NCBI GenBank assembly: GCA_031308135.1
Contig: JAHLJT010008446.1
Span: 166,493,285 to 166,557,284, forward strand
Direction: 5' to 3'
DNA: 64,000 bases
Source: Acheta domesticus
Taxonomy: Eukaryota > Arthropoda > Insecta > Orthoptera > Gryllidae
In this document: positions 52,801 through 64,000 of the stretch, one piece after another
Numbering within the stretch: position 1 is the stretch's first letter
Layout: every line of letters starts with the position of its first letter
Translations under genes and position numbers: made by a program
The notes under the pieces: generated by a model
Told to the model about the DNA's origin: nothing
The model's database searches: none
What the model saw: only the letters and a program-made list of their open reading frames with translations

Positions 52801-55552
52801 TCATTTTGTATACTGAAATGGTGACCGCTATCAGCGTATGTGGGATCTTCCACAACGTTTCACCTATCTTTAAAATTCAGCTTTAGAAGATATTACACGT
52901 AACCAGTTTCCAAATTTTGGGCGCCAGGAAATGGTTACAGTTAAATCCCTGATTATTTATTATCAATTCTCATAAATAAAAACCCTTCTAGCTCGGTCGA
53001 TTGGGTTCTTATAAAATAATTGATGCCTCTTACTCTGCAACGTAATGGCAATGGCACGTAATGGTAAATGAGAATCAACTTTCTTTCAACTATGAATTAC
53101 AGTTTATTAAGCATGAAAGATCAATCATTTAACTTATAAAGAAATGTTTCAAATTAGCATTAGGACATGAGAATCTTTTTGTTATTGCACTAACAGCGTT
53201 ATAGAACCTTATCCCTTCTTCCTTCTTCGCGCGCACGACGCTTCACGTTCGACGTCGCCACGTATACTCTTGTTGTCGCTGTAGTCCAATCTTCATTATT
53301 GCTGAAGCCCACAAGGATCGAAGACCAAGTTTAAACTTTTTCTAATCACATTAAAAACACTGCCTACACACTTTGTCTTGCGCCTCAGGTGGGCACCTAT
53401 TTCCAACTAATTACTTTCCCCAAAACAAAATAATATCCCTCTCACCTAACCTTTTAACCCACAATTCAATGGTAAAATTTTATAAGTCCACACTTGTAGC
53501 TCCACCGCGAAAATATTCTAAGTTCACTTTTCAGCATTCACTCCCACGAAATATCACAAGTCTCAATAAGTATCACTCGAACGTCACAGCGCTCAACGAT
53601 CCGTTCACCACCACGACACGAGACCGAATAAATTAATATAGCTCACGTCACCTTAAAGTACGGACTAAATTTCTAATGTGACGTCTGAACCTACTTCCAG
53701 TCACAACAACCAACTTTTGAAACTATATGAATCCAACCGCCCTCCCGTTGATAGAATTCATACCGTTGATTGTTTTCCTCGTCTGTCAGGGTCAGACTCT
53801 CTGCGAAGGAAGTCTTTTTTTGTTATGTGATAATCCTTCTGCTTCGTCTTTCGTTAGAGTGAAACATCTCATGCGTAAACGAGCGTGAATTGAGTGCACT
53901 ATTAATTGAAATATGACTTAGTTTTCGAGTAATGGAATTGACAAGTGTTTTGTGCGAATAAAAATATAACCTTAAAAGTGATCTCTTGTGTGTCAATTAC
54001 CCATTTAAAATGTTAATTCTAGCAATGTATTAGTATTTCTCGTCTTAATAACATTTGAAAGTAACAAAAACAAACTAATGGAAGAATTTTAATAAAATGA
54101 GTAATATTAGCAACGAGATGTAATTAATTACGTAGTTCATTCTTACCTGGCTTGCTCTTGCTCTTGCTCTGGGTCTTATTTGTTCCAACTTAAATGTATC
54201 GATGTGTCTTTTGGAGACTTACAGTAACAAGAAACACTATACTTAAAAAAATAGTTTATTGAATCAAATGAAACCAGAAAAATACTATCCTCACACAACT
54301 GTGGTTACATGCAATCATATAGTAAATACATTGATTGAAGTAATTAGAACTCTGAAGATCAACTTCCACTCTTTTCCATTAGGCATTTATTTGAAGAAAG
54401 TTGTAAATAAGCAAACAAGGCAAACAAGCAGTACAGATTACTTATTAAATCACTTTAACTCAGTCATGCAACACTGATAAGAATTGTATATTTATAGCAG
54501 GTTTGCGAGGAAATTTTATAGACTTATTATTATGGATTTTTCAATTAGTAATCTTTAAATCATTTGGCAATCAGACACGAAGAGTATAATAATTATATTA
54601 TAAATTATAGATAATGGTTTCATAAAGTATCAAATAGTACAAAAAAAATAAATTATTAGGCATTTCTATGGATAACCTGATCCTAAACTTTTCCCGTTTT
54701 TGACTGCAGTAACATTCTTAGCAAATGCGTTAATTCCAGTAACAGAGAACATTCTTTTCAGGTGAGCTAAGATGTGTTTGTTTTATTTTTTGCACATGCT
54801 CATGATTCTACAACTGATCATGACATGCAACTGAGATCACATCCATCTATAAACACATAATAACTTTATAAAATAGGATTATATTTATTACAATTTTATG
54901 TTCATGATCATTACCAACAATTAATCTCTAATTATGGAAAGTTCTCTTGTAAACAGTTTAAAAATATAGAACATGTAGCACAAATGGAATTCACTTACTA
55001 CCAATAATTTTGCCACTCATGAGGTAACAAATATGTGAGTGACACGAGTTCCTTCATCCATTAATTCTTTTCATAATCGACAATGTTATTTCCATTGCAG
55101 TAAATTTTGAATTCATGTAATTTTTACTCAGGAACAGGTCTATATGTCCTAGGATGAGGCATTTATAAGTTTAAATAACTCAAAATAATGAAACACAGCA
55201 AGTAATAAATTAATATTTTATAAAATAAAAAAAGAATTGATCGAACCTTAAACTGAAATACCAAATCCAAATATCTGATCAACAGACTAAATAGTATCTG
55301 GGGAAGGTAATGTAATAATAAAGAATTTTTCACTGTTATTTCACAAGACGTGTAATAACTAAAATAAAACAAATGTAAAATTACGGAAATAATAACGCAA
55401 GTCACCCGAAATAATGACAAACGATCACAAAGTAGATGCACGGTTGAAATGTTGGCGGTATATCCGGAAGTCGTCATTTTTTGTTGCAAACGTAAATCAA
55501 AAACATGTCACTATTCGCATTATTACGATAGATATCGGGTAATTTTGGTAAT
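52801..55552. other. No gene recognised
   Basis: A long AT-rich stretch. The part at 53200-53700 is less AT-rich but has no readable domain; the frames at 53373-53636, 54259-54477 and 55163-55489 have no motif. A short CTTGCT repeat lies at 54150-54172. Confidence 0.45.
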
Positions 55553-55657
55553 GTTGGCAACAACAATTGCCAACAGGTGAGCTAAGATGCGCAACAACAA
55601 TTGCCAACACACTGCACAATTGCCAACACAACACAATTGCCAACAATTGCCAACACA
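55553..55657. repeat. Minisatellite of CAATTGCCAACA
   Basis: Six or seven irregularly spaced copies of ACAATTGCCAACA (with GTTGGCAACAACAATTGCCA at the left), 12-25 bases apart. Frames through it encode Trp/Gln/Leu repeats and are artefacts. Confidence 0.85.
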
Positions 55658-56017
55658 AAAAGAAATGAAAATATCCTATGACGCTTTGCAGTACATATGT
55701 CCATGCGACAGTAACATTTTTCAGAAGTTGAATTTTAGTCCTCACTTTAAGGCGACGAGAAGAATATTCCCCTGGTCAACCCTTCAACCTCCTCTTGTTC
55801 GCGTTGCTACGGTGCCATCCTGCGTGTTTACACCCCAGCATTATGCGGTACTATGGTGCATCCCGCAGCTGTCTCAGAATGAGCTCGCGTTATTTACGTT
55901 CTACGGTGCCACCTGCGTACCTACACCATAGAAACCCAAGTTTTTTGGTGATATCTACAATGTTTCGTCCTTTATTTGCTTAAATAAATGTATGCTATTT
56001 ATGGTATGTCACAATAC
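55658..56017. other. No gene recognised
   Basis: Mixed-composition sequence between the minisatellite and repeat Z. The frames have no recognisable motif. Confidence 0.4.
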
Positions 56018-56090
56018 GTGGTACCCTCTACCTGCCTGCCAATAATGATCGCAATCCGCCTTGTCCTTCTGGGTGCAGCTTTTTTTATTA
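56018..56090 (+). repeat. Short dispersed repeat Z, copy 2
   Basis: Matches 4130-4200 in reverse orientation, with about 8 differences, and is followed at 56100-56120 by a CA microsatellite, as in copy 1. Confidence 0.6.
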
Positions 56091-56123
56091 TGACGAAAAG
56101 TGTACACACACACACACACTCAC

Positions 56124-56735
56124 AATAAAACACAAAACAAAATAGGCAAAGAATTTACGTTTCAAAGGATTCCTGTCCCTTGGAAAAATGATTATACAAG
56201 GCAGAAATTTAAAAGAAAATAAACATGAAATAAAATAAGTAATAAAGCACCTTGCCCGCGACCTTGACATGACTGCTTTAAGTCGTTCAGCCTTCGAGAT
56301 TAATTTTGTATACGTCTGTCATGCATTTAAAAACCCGCATTCAAGAGTGCATATTACTATTAAACACATGGGTAAGGTTAAGTAAAGTGTCGATCTACAT
56401 TAACGATAATATAGATCTGATAGTTGCATTTAATTTTGTATTAATTTTCATATACCTAACTTGTTTATATGATTTCTAAGGAGAACGTATATAATGGTAT
56501 AGGCTTTGATTCCATTCTGAATTTTCAGAACTTTAACTGTGATGAAAATGTATAGATAACATTAATTTTTAATTTACAAACATTAATAAATTTAGAAAAT
56601 TGGAGCTAACGACTGTCTGTTGTTAACTTATTAGTTAGATAGATTGGTTCCAAAGAATTTTTGTTGCTAGACAACAATTTATTCACACAGAACCACTATC
56701 TTTATACATATTAGCATTTATTTGAAAATTGATTG
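56124..56735. other. No gene recognised
   Basis: AT-rich DNA between the CA microsatellite and the hammerhead-like motif, without coding or RNA signal. Confidence 0.4.
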
Positions 56736-56737
56736 TC

Positions 56738-56780
56738 GTAGCAACGTTTCGAAGGCTGATATCCCTTCATCATCAGGCTG
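56738..56780 (-). ncRNA. Hammerhead-ribozyme-like motif (Penelope-type)
   Basis: On the minus strand: CTGATGA, then a stem GAAGG/CCTTC with an eight-base loop, then GAAAC, then a small CGT/ACG stem. CUGAUGA and GAAA around a helix form the hammerhead core, and GAAACGTTGC next to CTGATGATG is familiar from the terminal repeats of Penelope-like retroelements. The base expected to pair with the last A of GAAA (normally U) is A, and stem I is not obvious, so activity is doubtful. No Penelope RT or GIY-YIG region was found nearby. Confidence 0.4.
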
Positions 56781-56984
56781 CTTACATTTGATAAACTACA
56801 ATCAACAAGGAAATACAAAAATGTTACTATAAAGACGAGACACAGTATATAATCACGAAGGAACATTTCACTCAAAAGATTATCAAATGGAAAGAGATCA
56901 AGTGCAATGGAAACTCCTTTACACAGTATTTACTTGTTAATAATATCTTTCTTAATAATCTCTTCTCTGTTCAGAATCTTCTTC

Positions 56985-57052
56985 TCTTAATAATCTCCTT
57001 CCCCACACGTCATATAGAGTTTGTACTGTTTTTTTGACCAAATAAATAAATA
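56985..57052 (+). repeat. 3' end of LINE family A, severely truncated
   Basis: CCCACACGTCATATAGAG, then TTTGTACTGTTTTTTTGACC, then AAATAAATAAATAC. It matches the minus-strand tails at 43695-43765 and 45612-45690. Only about 70 bases of the element were retained, a common result of aborted reverse transcription. Confidence 0.7.
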
Positions 57053-57367
57053 CTTCAATAACACAGGCCAACGACCAAAAGTTTTGTGTATGTTCACCTA
57101 ATTCTTATCATTTTAGGTGTGCTGATTCCAAAAATAACAATAAAAATGTCGTATCACCCACCATTTGTTCACATTTTAACATTTTATCTGTATAGCTAGG
57201 CAAATGCTGCTCTGAGTATCTAGATATGTATGAGATGCAGGAAGTTATAAATTCCCATATTTACTATGTGAATGGGATAGTAGGGCACGAGATTAGCATT
57301 AGTCTAGAAAGAACTGACCTGTAACAAAATCTTTAAACACAGGGGAAAAGAACGTTCTACGGGAACA

Positions 57368-58030
57368 TATGGTGGATCAACACAAGATTTTCCTGTCTCC
57401 ATTGCACACAAAATTAGGTCTCGTGAAACAATTCCCTTACCTAAAGATGAGCAGTGTTTCAAGTATCTTTGTGAAAAGTTTACGCAATTTGTCTGCAGCA
57501 AAATTATTAAAAGAGGGTATCTTCATTGAGACTGATGTTAGGAAAGTGATATTTGATCCCCAATTTGAACTACATTTGACAGGAATTGAATATGAAGCGT
57601 AGAGTGCTTTTAATCACGTTGTTAATAAGTTCCTAGCCAACAAAGAAGACCAAGATTATCAAGAAATTGTTGCCAATATGCTGAAAGATTTGAAGAAATT
57701 GAGATGTTTAATGAGCCTCAAGGTTTACTTCTTAAATAGTCATTTACAATTCTTTCCGGACGATTTAGGTGATGAAAGTGAAGAACAAGGTGAGCGTTTT
57801 CATTAAGATCTGAAAGTGATGAAAAAACGTTATGAGGGACGCTGGAACACCATATGATGGGAGATTATTGTTGGTCACTTCACCGAGAGAGTCAGCAAAC
57901 GGCGTAGAGGAGAAAGAGCTATTTCAAGGGCTTTAAAGAAAAGAGACAAAAAAAATATACGTCAATGGACACGTAAAGACTTTGTAAAATGTAATGTTAA
58001 GAATATAAAGCCATCTTGTATGTTTAAATA
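57368..58030 (+). pseudogene. Relic of unclassified arthropod repeat protein, copy 3
   Basis: The most continuous copy of the family seen at 32900 and 35158. It reads LSPLHTKLGLVKQF, KEGIFIETDVRKVIFDPQFE, LTGIEYEA, stop, AFNHVVNKFLANKE, YQEIVANMLKDLKKLRCLMS, LKVYFLNSHLQFFPDDLGD, EEQGERFH, stop, DLKVMKKRYEGRW, and a basic C-terminus RRRGERAISRALKKRDKK. Two in-frame stops and one frameshift near 57860 are the only clear lesions. The family is widespread as uncharacterised predictions in arthropods by my recollection, which suggests a transposon-encoded or domesticated protein. No known catalytic motif. Function unknown. Confidence 0.7.
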
Positions 58031-59180
58031 AAGTCTTGTTGGTATTTTAGAGGACGTTTATTTTTCACTTTATTAGCATATATAGCATATTTTTTTATAT
58101 TTTAATGGATCAAATTCTGACAAAACTGTGGGTGATTGAAAGAAAAAGAGTTCAGATGCGGATTCAGCACAAAAAAAAAATATAAAAATTAGCTATTAAG
58201 ATTTAAAACGTTTTTTTGGAACTCTTTTTTTATTTGCCTGTGTAATTATTCAAAATACTGAGGCAGAATATGCGTGTCTACTCAAAAATAAATAGATGGA
58301 ATTTTATCTTTTTTTACATTCATAATGCAAAAATTAATTCAAATGCGTAGGTACGATAATTAAATTTAAATAGTGAACCCATTTTAGACAGCAGCAAACG
58401 GACAAAAGTACAGATACACATCGCAAGAGGTTGACAAAAGTGGCAAAACACCCGTCTACCGTTTGTTCTTTTTCAACAATTAAACATAATTAACTGATAA
58501 ACAGAATTACACAGCAGAACGTCAAATTAGTCACCATGAAATTTATAAAAATAAACATGGTTAAAAAGACCTAAAATTAATAACTTAATTCATGACTTCG
58601 CTCAATTGGTGCATTTCAAACATAATACAATCACAAATTCAACTAATGCTTATCAAATACTAAGCGGCCTTGTTACCAGAAGACAACATTATTGCTTAAG
58701 TTCCTGAGGCCCACAATCGGCACCCTCCACTTCCAATCTGCGACTTTGTCGCCAAATGAATCGCGGAATTACTCACGCAATGCCCCATTTCTGCGTGCCA
58801 GCAGCTAAAATGTAAGCAACGCATGCCTCCGGAGCCGTAGGATGCGTTAGATATGTACACGGATCGATGGCCCGACGGCACAGCGGAATCGCAATTCCAC
58901 ACCACGCCCGCCGCACCTCTGCGCTGTCACGAGTCACTTGGCAATGGAGCAGGCCACGTTTACTCCGGCAGAGAAACTGCCACTCTCTACAACTAGTGGT
59001 GCTACAGAATGGCACATTCTTTCCCGTATTAGTTATCTATTTCCCCTGGGCTCGGCTAGCTAGTCGGACTTGCCAACTGCCATTTATCGCCGCCCTAGTA
59101 CATTTTTTGGACATTTTCTTAATTTTTCGGTTTCGTAGTAGTAGAACAGAAATATTATTTTAAGGATATTAAAGAACAGT
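58031..59180. other. Unassigned; less AT-rich part at 58690-59060
   Basis: No gene recognised. The less AT-rich part contains overlapping frames on both strands (for example 58773-59015 minus), none with a motif. The flanks are AT-rich. Confidence 0.4.
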
Positions 59181-59204
59181 AAAGTCTCGTCCTAATGACA
59201 ATTT

Positions 59205-60430
59205 ATTTTGAAAAAATTGGAGCCGTTTTTAAGTAAATGGCGTTTAAGCGCTACTGTAAATTCGAAATTTGAAGCTCTTTTTACAGAAAAATTTTGTTTC
59301 CGAAAAATTTCATTGGAAGTCATTTAAAGCACATTAACTCACAAATACAAATTGTGTTTACAAATTGCTGTAAATGTGCATATTAACGGTGTGAGAGATC
59401 TTTGAAAAAAATTACATTTGTGTAATTTTTGAAAAAACAAAAAAAATACTCCAGAATAAAGTTTAAGTCATATTAAAGAGTGCAATTAGCACTATCCGTT
59501 CGAAAAGTTTCAAAAAAAATTTGGAACCATTTATGAGAAAATGGCGTTGGAGCGTCTCTGAAAATGCGGAATTTTGAGCTAGTTTCCACAGAAAATGGTT
59601 GAGTTTGCGAAAAACTTTACTTGACATTATTTAAAGCACATGTACTCATACATATAATAATATGAACAAATCGCCTACAATGAAAATATTAAGTACTTGA
59701 GAGACAGGTGAAAAATTACATTTTGCAATTTTTGAAAAAAAAACTACAACAAAAGAATAGATCAATATGGCGTTTACTTCATCTCATCTCATAGAGTACA
59801 TTAGGCACTATCCTTACCAGAAGTTTAAAGAAACAATTTGTAGTCGTTGTTGAGAAAATCTTGTTTTTGTATTTTTTTAAAAATTGCACGCATTACACCC
59901 AATATTGTGCAAATATTCTCATTGTTTGGAAAAATACACATGACCTATATGAAAGAACTCACTATGGAGAACAAATTTTATTTGAAGGAATAATCTCTAT
60001 CTTCAATTTTGTAGTAGTAGGAAGAGGCCGAAGAAAATTCAAACTTTTACAATTTTCGAACATTCAAATTTAACCGTGAAAATCGGACATGTGCCACCTT
60101 AAGTATATTTATTCTATTTATTATAAGTATATTTTACTCTATTCTGACAAGAAATTTAAAGACAAAGTTTGAAGGACTTTTTGAGAAAATTTTGAAAACG
60201 TCCGGGGTAATTCATGTAAAGTATCCCCAAATTTTGGAGGAAATTTTTCGAAATCGCAGTGCCTTAATTCAGATCGACTGGAGGATATCCATTTTGGAAA
60301 ATATGCTACGTATGATTTAGGCGGTAGGCGTGTTCACAGACGGACAAACTGACGGACGGAAATTTTGAAAAACAACAAAAAAACAACAACACTTTTTTTG
60401 ATATCAGGGAACCCCCAAAACATATTTTCC
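59205..60430 (-). repeat. Dispersed repeat X-related copy with 310-base internal tandem units
   Basis: The high-coordinate end matches repeat X in reverse orientation: CAGACGGACAAACTGACGGA (compare the inverted 800-840 region), TACTTTACATGAA on the minus strand, and TTCGAAAATTGTAAAAGTTT then CTTCCTACTACTACAAA. The low-coordinate part consists of two to three diverged direct repeats of about 310 bases (starting near 59205, 59518 and 59830), each with GAGAAAATGGCGTT and GAAGTCATTTAAAGCACAT-like words. Confidence 0.55.
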
Positions 60431-60491
60431 TTGAAATCTTGCAATCGAGTTTCCGCAGCATAACATAACGTTCCCTATACTACGTATATTA

Positions 60492-61815
60492 CTCGAGTGT
60501 CCCAGAAATTGGTTTACACTGAATGCTAATAACAGATATAATTTCGCAGATAACGTGACTGAAAATTTTGTGTCTAGAATAGTCAAGATTAGTGATTGTT
60601 GGCAATCATTTGTTTCACTTAGTATTGTTTATTGATTCTTTTGTTTCGGTTCACTTACCAACAGTGACAAGTAACTGAGAAGATGTCTGGAAACCTTTCC
60701 TTTGTGCAACGGAAGTAGATTATAAAGTGCTATTGGAAATGTGAGAACATGAAAGAAGTGCAAAGGAAATGGCGGACAGAATTTAATGCTATGCCACCGT
60801 CACGTGTAACAATTACGAAATTACGCGACAAGTTTAAGAGGGATGGAACCGTGTGTGATGTGAAAAAGGGGCGGTGCGACAGGATGAAATCAGTATCAAA
60901 CGAGAGAGGGATTGAAGCAGTAGAACAAAGTTTCTTAAGATCCCCAAAGCCCCATAGGGCAAGCTTCGCGTGAGTCAGGTGTAAACAAGTCAAGTATCCA
61001 CCGCATTTTACGCCAAGAAAAGTGGAAATCCTACATTCCCAGCTTCACGCGTTAAATGAGGATGATCCGAATAGGTGTCTCCAATTTTGTGAATGGATGT
61101 GTGATAATGAACAGTTGACTGATTTGATTGTTTGGTCCGATGAGGCGACTTTTAAATTGAATGGAACTGTCAATCGCCACAACTGTGTGTACTGGGCGAA
61201 ATAAAATCCCATTTTTGTGGAAGAACAAGCTGTTAATCTGCTTGGATTATCAGTGTGGTGTGGTATGTCTGTCAGAGAACTTGTAGGATCATTATTTTTT
61301 GAAGGAACAGTGACAGGTGCTGTTTATCTTAACATGTCGCGGTAAGCAATTGTGCGAACTGTTTATCAACTCTACCCAGGTAAAGATAGTTTTCTTGAAC
61401 AAGACGGCGCACCGGCACATTACTACCAAAACGTGCAGTAGTTCCTCAATGAAATATTTGTTGAGAGGTGGATAGGCCGACGGAGATGTGTCGAGTATCC
61501 ACCCAGATCCCCCGATCTAACACCGTTAGACTTTTTTCTGTGGGGAACTTTGAAGAACACTGTTTACGCCACAAACCCGCGTACGCTGAATAACATGAGA
61601 GCGGCTATAGTGACTGCTTGTGAATCCATTCCTATGGAAACCGTATCACGTGTCTGTCGATCTGTTCCACAACCTTGTAGACTATGTATTTCTGGCAATG
61701 GAGGGCATTTTGAACATCTTAAATGAACATCATTGTGACTAGAAAAACATATTTTTTAAATTTTTGTTGGAGTTATTGAAGATTAAACAGTGTAAACGCT
61801 ATTCTGGGACATCCT
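60492..61815 (+). mobile_element. mariner-like element (DD41D-type)
   Basis: About 1.3 kb with inverted tips: TGTCCCAGAAATTGGTTTAC at the left (60498) and its counterpart GTAAACGCTATTCTGGGACA at the right (61792-61811). TA lies outside each tip, as expected for this superfamily. A single transposase gene on the plus strand fills the interior. Confidence 0.85.
60720..61735 (+). pseudogene. mariner-like transposase, broken
   Basis: The N-terminal helix-turn-helix part reads KWRTEFNAMPPSRVTITKLR, then DKFKRDGTV and KKGRCDRMKS, typical of arthropod mariner-like transposases. After a break comes [19 protein letters not shown], then [19 protein letters not shown] with the first Asp. After one stop (61202) come FEGTVTGAVYL, FLEQDGAPAHY with the second Asp, and YPPRSPDLTPLDFFLWG with the third. 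Counting one in-frame stop as a residue, 41 residues separate the second and third Asp, the spacing of the DD41D group rather than classic mariner DD34D. All three catalytic Asp residues are present. Three stops and two frameshifts inactivate it. Confidence 0.85.
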
Positions 61816-63054
61816 ATACGGGAATGTAAAAACCATTAATGCCGCTGCCGTTGGCAGTTCTGGACACTCAGTTTGGAGACCAGCTTGCCCAAATACACGG
61901 TAAAGAAACAAAATTGGAAATTTAGCAATGAGTTACCCTTACACAATTTCATAATATTAGGGTTACCAGATCTCCATACTTAGTAGGACTTGGTTGAATG
62001 TTTAGCGATGGTCCTGGCGTCCGTACTTATTTTCCAAAATCATCAAATGTCCGTATTTTTGTGTTACAAATAGCGATTGTCTTTTCAAGCACCCTAAACT
62101 AATATTTTTCCTAAAATCACATTTGCTTCATTCCTTTACTGCAATCTTTTTGATATCAAGTTAGTGCACCGTGAGCCAACGCTGCATTGTGATTCTTAGC
62201 AGGTTAACAATCGATAGTTAAATTCGATATTAAAAATCGATACGAGGCTCAAACAAATTGGTCTGGGCTTCGCATCACACTAGTAAGCCATGAACGTACC
62301 TTTCTACGAAAATTTCAGATTTTATAACAGGAAGAAATAAGTCACCACTGCCCCGCGTGTTTTGAACAAAAGCGTGTCAATTTCCGCATAGTCTATTTAT
62401 TAACGAAACGATGTTATATCCGTGCGACCCGTGCGAGAACTCTCGCATGTTAAACTCCACCCTCTTCTCTGCTCTTCCATTTCCATATTAAGAGGGAAAG
62501 TTGCTAACAAAACGTATTTATTTGTTTAAAAAATGTAAAATAATTTTTTTAATGTATTTATAGAATATCAAATGAAAATAACAAACAATAAAATTGATGT
62601 TTAAAACAAATTTTGAATAAAGGATTATTCGGTTTTATTGGCAGATTTTCTTGGAACAATTCACAGCAATTTCTTACAAGCAACATTTCATATAATTAGA
62701 CAACCTTGCTTGACAGTTTTTCGCTTACATGATAGTCACAAAAATATTACACAAGCTTTTTACTGTTCAGAAAGCTACGAAAGTTGTTTCTGTGAATATA
62801 GATCGGGCAAGTACAACCCTACTCTTGGGATATTATTTAATTTTATTACCGAAATGAGAGGTACACTCTTGTAATTCAATCGCCACGAATATTAGTAATT
62901 AGTTTAATTTCACATACAGTTTCAAATTCTGCACTTCTTCGAATACGTAGGAGAGTATCGAGAAGTGCCAGACCAAATATTTTTTAACAATATTGTCCTA
63001 GTGTTGCGCATTGCGTTCGCCGTGCGTTTTTTTATTTCAATATGTCATTTTCAA
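61816..63054. other. Unassigned; short repeat end at 61957-62070
   Basis: The segment starting AGGGTTACCAGATCTCCATA and including GATGGTCCTGGCGTCCGTAC looks like the end of a short dispersed element of a kind I associate with arthropod genomes; no partner end was found. The rest, including the frame 62638-62874, shows no motif. Confidence 0.4.
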
Positions 63055-64000
63055 TTAGGTATTTTTGCTCAATATGAGAATTTTTTGTTGAACTTTATAC
63101 GTGTGATTTGATTTCGACGATGCCTCGGCTAGGAGTGATATTTCACGACGTGTCTCGGCTACCCGTTTCATAATTCTTTTCACCCATGGAGGTACGAAGC
63201 TGTTTACTCTCTCTGCCTGTCGGCCATCGGTGTTCTTGGCTGGCCCCAAAATTATCTGAGATACTAGATATCCAGTTGCATATACGATGTGATTGATTTC
63301 ATTAATATCTAGATCTCTACTTGAGTTCTGTACAACCTCATTTAAGACAGAATTCGTTGTTTCTATCACTCTCTTAGTTTAGTATTTTTGTAAATTCTCC
63401 TCAACCGTGCACAACATTTGAATGAAAGTAGACGAACTCGTTCTATTTCGCGTTGGAGAAGGTCCTGCATCATGTCCTTATTGTGTGATTCATGGCCCGA
63501 TGAATTTTCACCAATGAGGGATGTTTCATTTGCAAGAGATGAACTTTCAAGGGGATTTTCGTTTTCAGGGATAATACATGGTTCTTAATGTTCGTCATGT
63601 AGATAGTTCGATCGAAGAACATACTCCGCGTTTCTCTGGATGTCTGCAAGTTGTTCTGCTGTAAATTTTCAACTGCTGAGTATGTATCGTCGTTGACAGG
63701 CAAGCTTCTTTGACTCTAGGACTCTCATATCTGGGTTCAGCTCTTTCCATATCTTAAAACCTATTTCTGAGCCCCCATATTTCGCTTTTGCATAGTAAAA
63801 GCTCCACATCACCTCCTTTAATTCATCCCGGGTCCATCTCTGACGATGGCTTCGAGATACTGCCGGCTCTGGGTACCTGGGACCAACATCCGTGGGATGG
63901 CCAGATGTCGACAAGGTGACATTAGCTCGGTTTTTGAGCACGTATGGGAATTGGTAGAACAAGGCACGTTAAGATTCATTACATTTCTTGTTCTATCCAT
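63055..64000 (-). pseudogene. R4/Dong-like element, copy 2, 5' coding part
   Basis: Read down from 64000, this matches 37385-38340: NLNVPCSTN, then SHRQRWTRDELKEVMWSFYY, AKAKYGGSEIGFKIWKELNP, DMRVLESKKLACQRRYIL, AEQLADIQRN-type residues, HPSLVKIHRAMNHTIRT, then ETTNSVLNEVVQNSSRDLDI, NEINHIVYATGYLV, VPPWVKRIMKRVAETRREIS and LLAEASSKSNHTYKVQQKIL. The N-terminal DNA-binding region is better preserved than in copy 1. Similarity stops near 63055, before the RT, so the 3' part is missing; the 5' end lies beyond the window. Confidence 0.8.

Noticed and set aside
55497..55745. Trp/Cys/Leu repeat protein on the minus strand
   Set aside because: Translation of the CAATTGCCAACA minisatellite.

Overview
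This 64 kb window looks like repeat-dominated nuclear DNA of an arthropod, most likely an insect with a large genome. The evidence is AT-rich sequence, no operons or Shine-Dalgarno context, two 100-base assembly gaps, and a dense mix of transposon classes typical of arthropods (non-LTR retrotransposons, a Ty3/gypsy-type LTR element, Tc1, mariner, pogo, hAT and piggyBac). I found no convincing host protein-coding gene, no tRNA or rRNA gene and no CRISPR array. The one long intact reading frame (17424-18320) belongs to a retrotransposon. The species cannot be named from this sequence.

Layout, 0-16 kb: two copies of an AT-rich dispersed repeat (569-1215, 3181-3990); a decayed Tc1 transposase on the minus strand (4202-5420) between TA microsatellites; a 79-base hairpin (5822-5900); a pogo-type transposon with clear terminal repeats and TA duplication (6245-8087) set in one arm of a larger inverted repeat; and a minus-strand non-LTR retrotransposon (13345-9963) that encodes, in order, an SGNH-hydrolase-like domain, an endonuclease and a reverse transcriptase.

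Layout, 16-32 kb: a young non-autonomous LTR retrotransposon (16763-19013) whose only product joins a gag-like coiled coil directly to an integrase C-terminal module; beside it a 2.8 kb DNA element with terminal inverted repeats of about 630 bases (19061-21873); a non-LTR fragment; a piggyBac-type non-autonomous element with asymmetric subterminal repeats (24543-25307); a broken hAT transposase (25362-27527); a small TIR element; a gap; a foldback element; and a second piggyBac-like element (30106-31826).

Layout, 32-43 kb: two relics of an unclassified arthropod repeat protein (32900-33403, 35158-35730); a long R4/Dong-like retrotransposon with a restriction-like endonuclease, inserted in TAA repeats (36876-41175); the 3' end of another LINE; a gap; and a GC-rich inverted repeat. 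Layout, 43-64 kb: a nearly complete LINE (50078-43695) interrupted by a second LINE and by a tRNA-derived SINE; a second Tc1 copy (51655-52800); a third copy of the unclassified protein (57368-58030); a mariner-like element with DD41D spacing (60492-61815); and a second R4/Dong-like copy running off the window end.

These units do not form a pathway. What connects them is insertion history: elements sit inside one another, and autonomous families sit beside likely non-autonomous relatives. The observations most worth following are the gag-integrase fusion element, the SGNH-bearing LINEs with their nested insertions, the R4/Dong-like element in TAA repeats, and the three copies of the unclassified protein.
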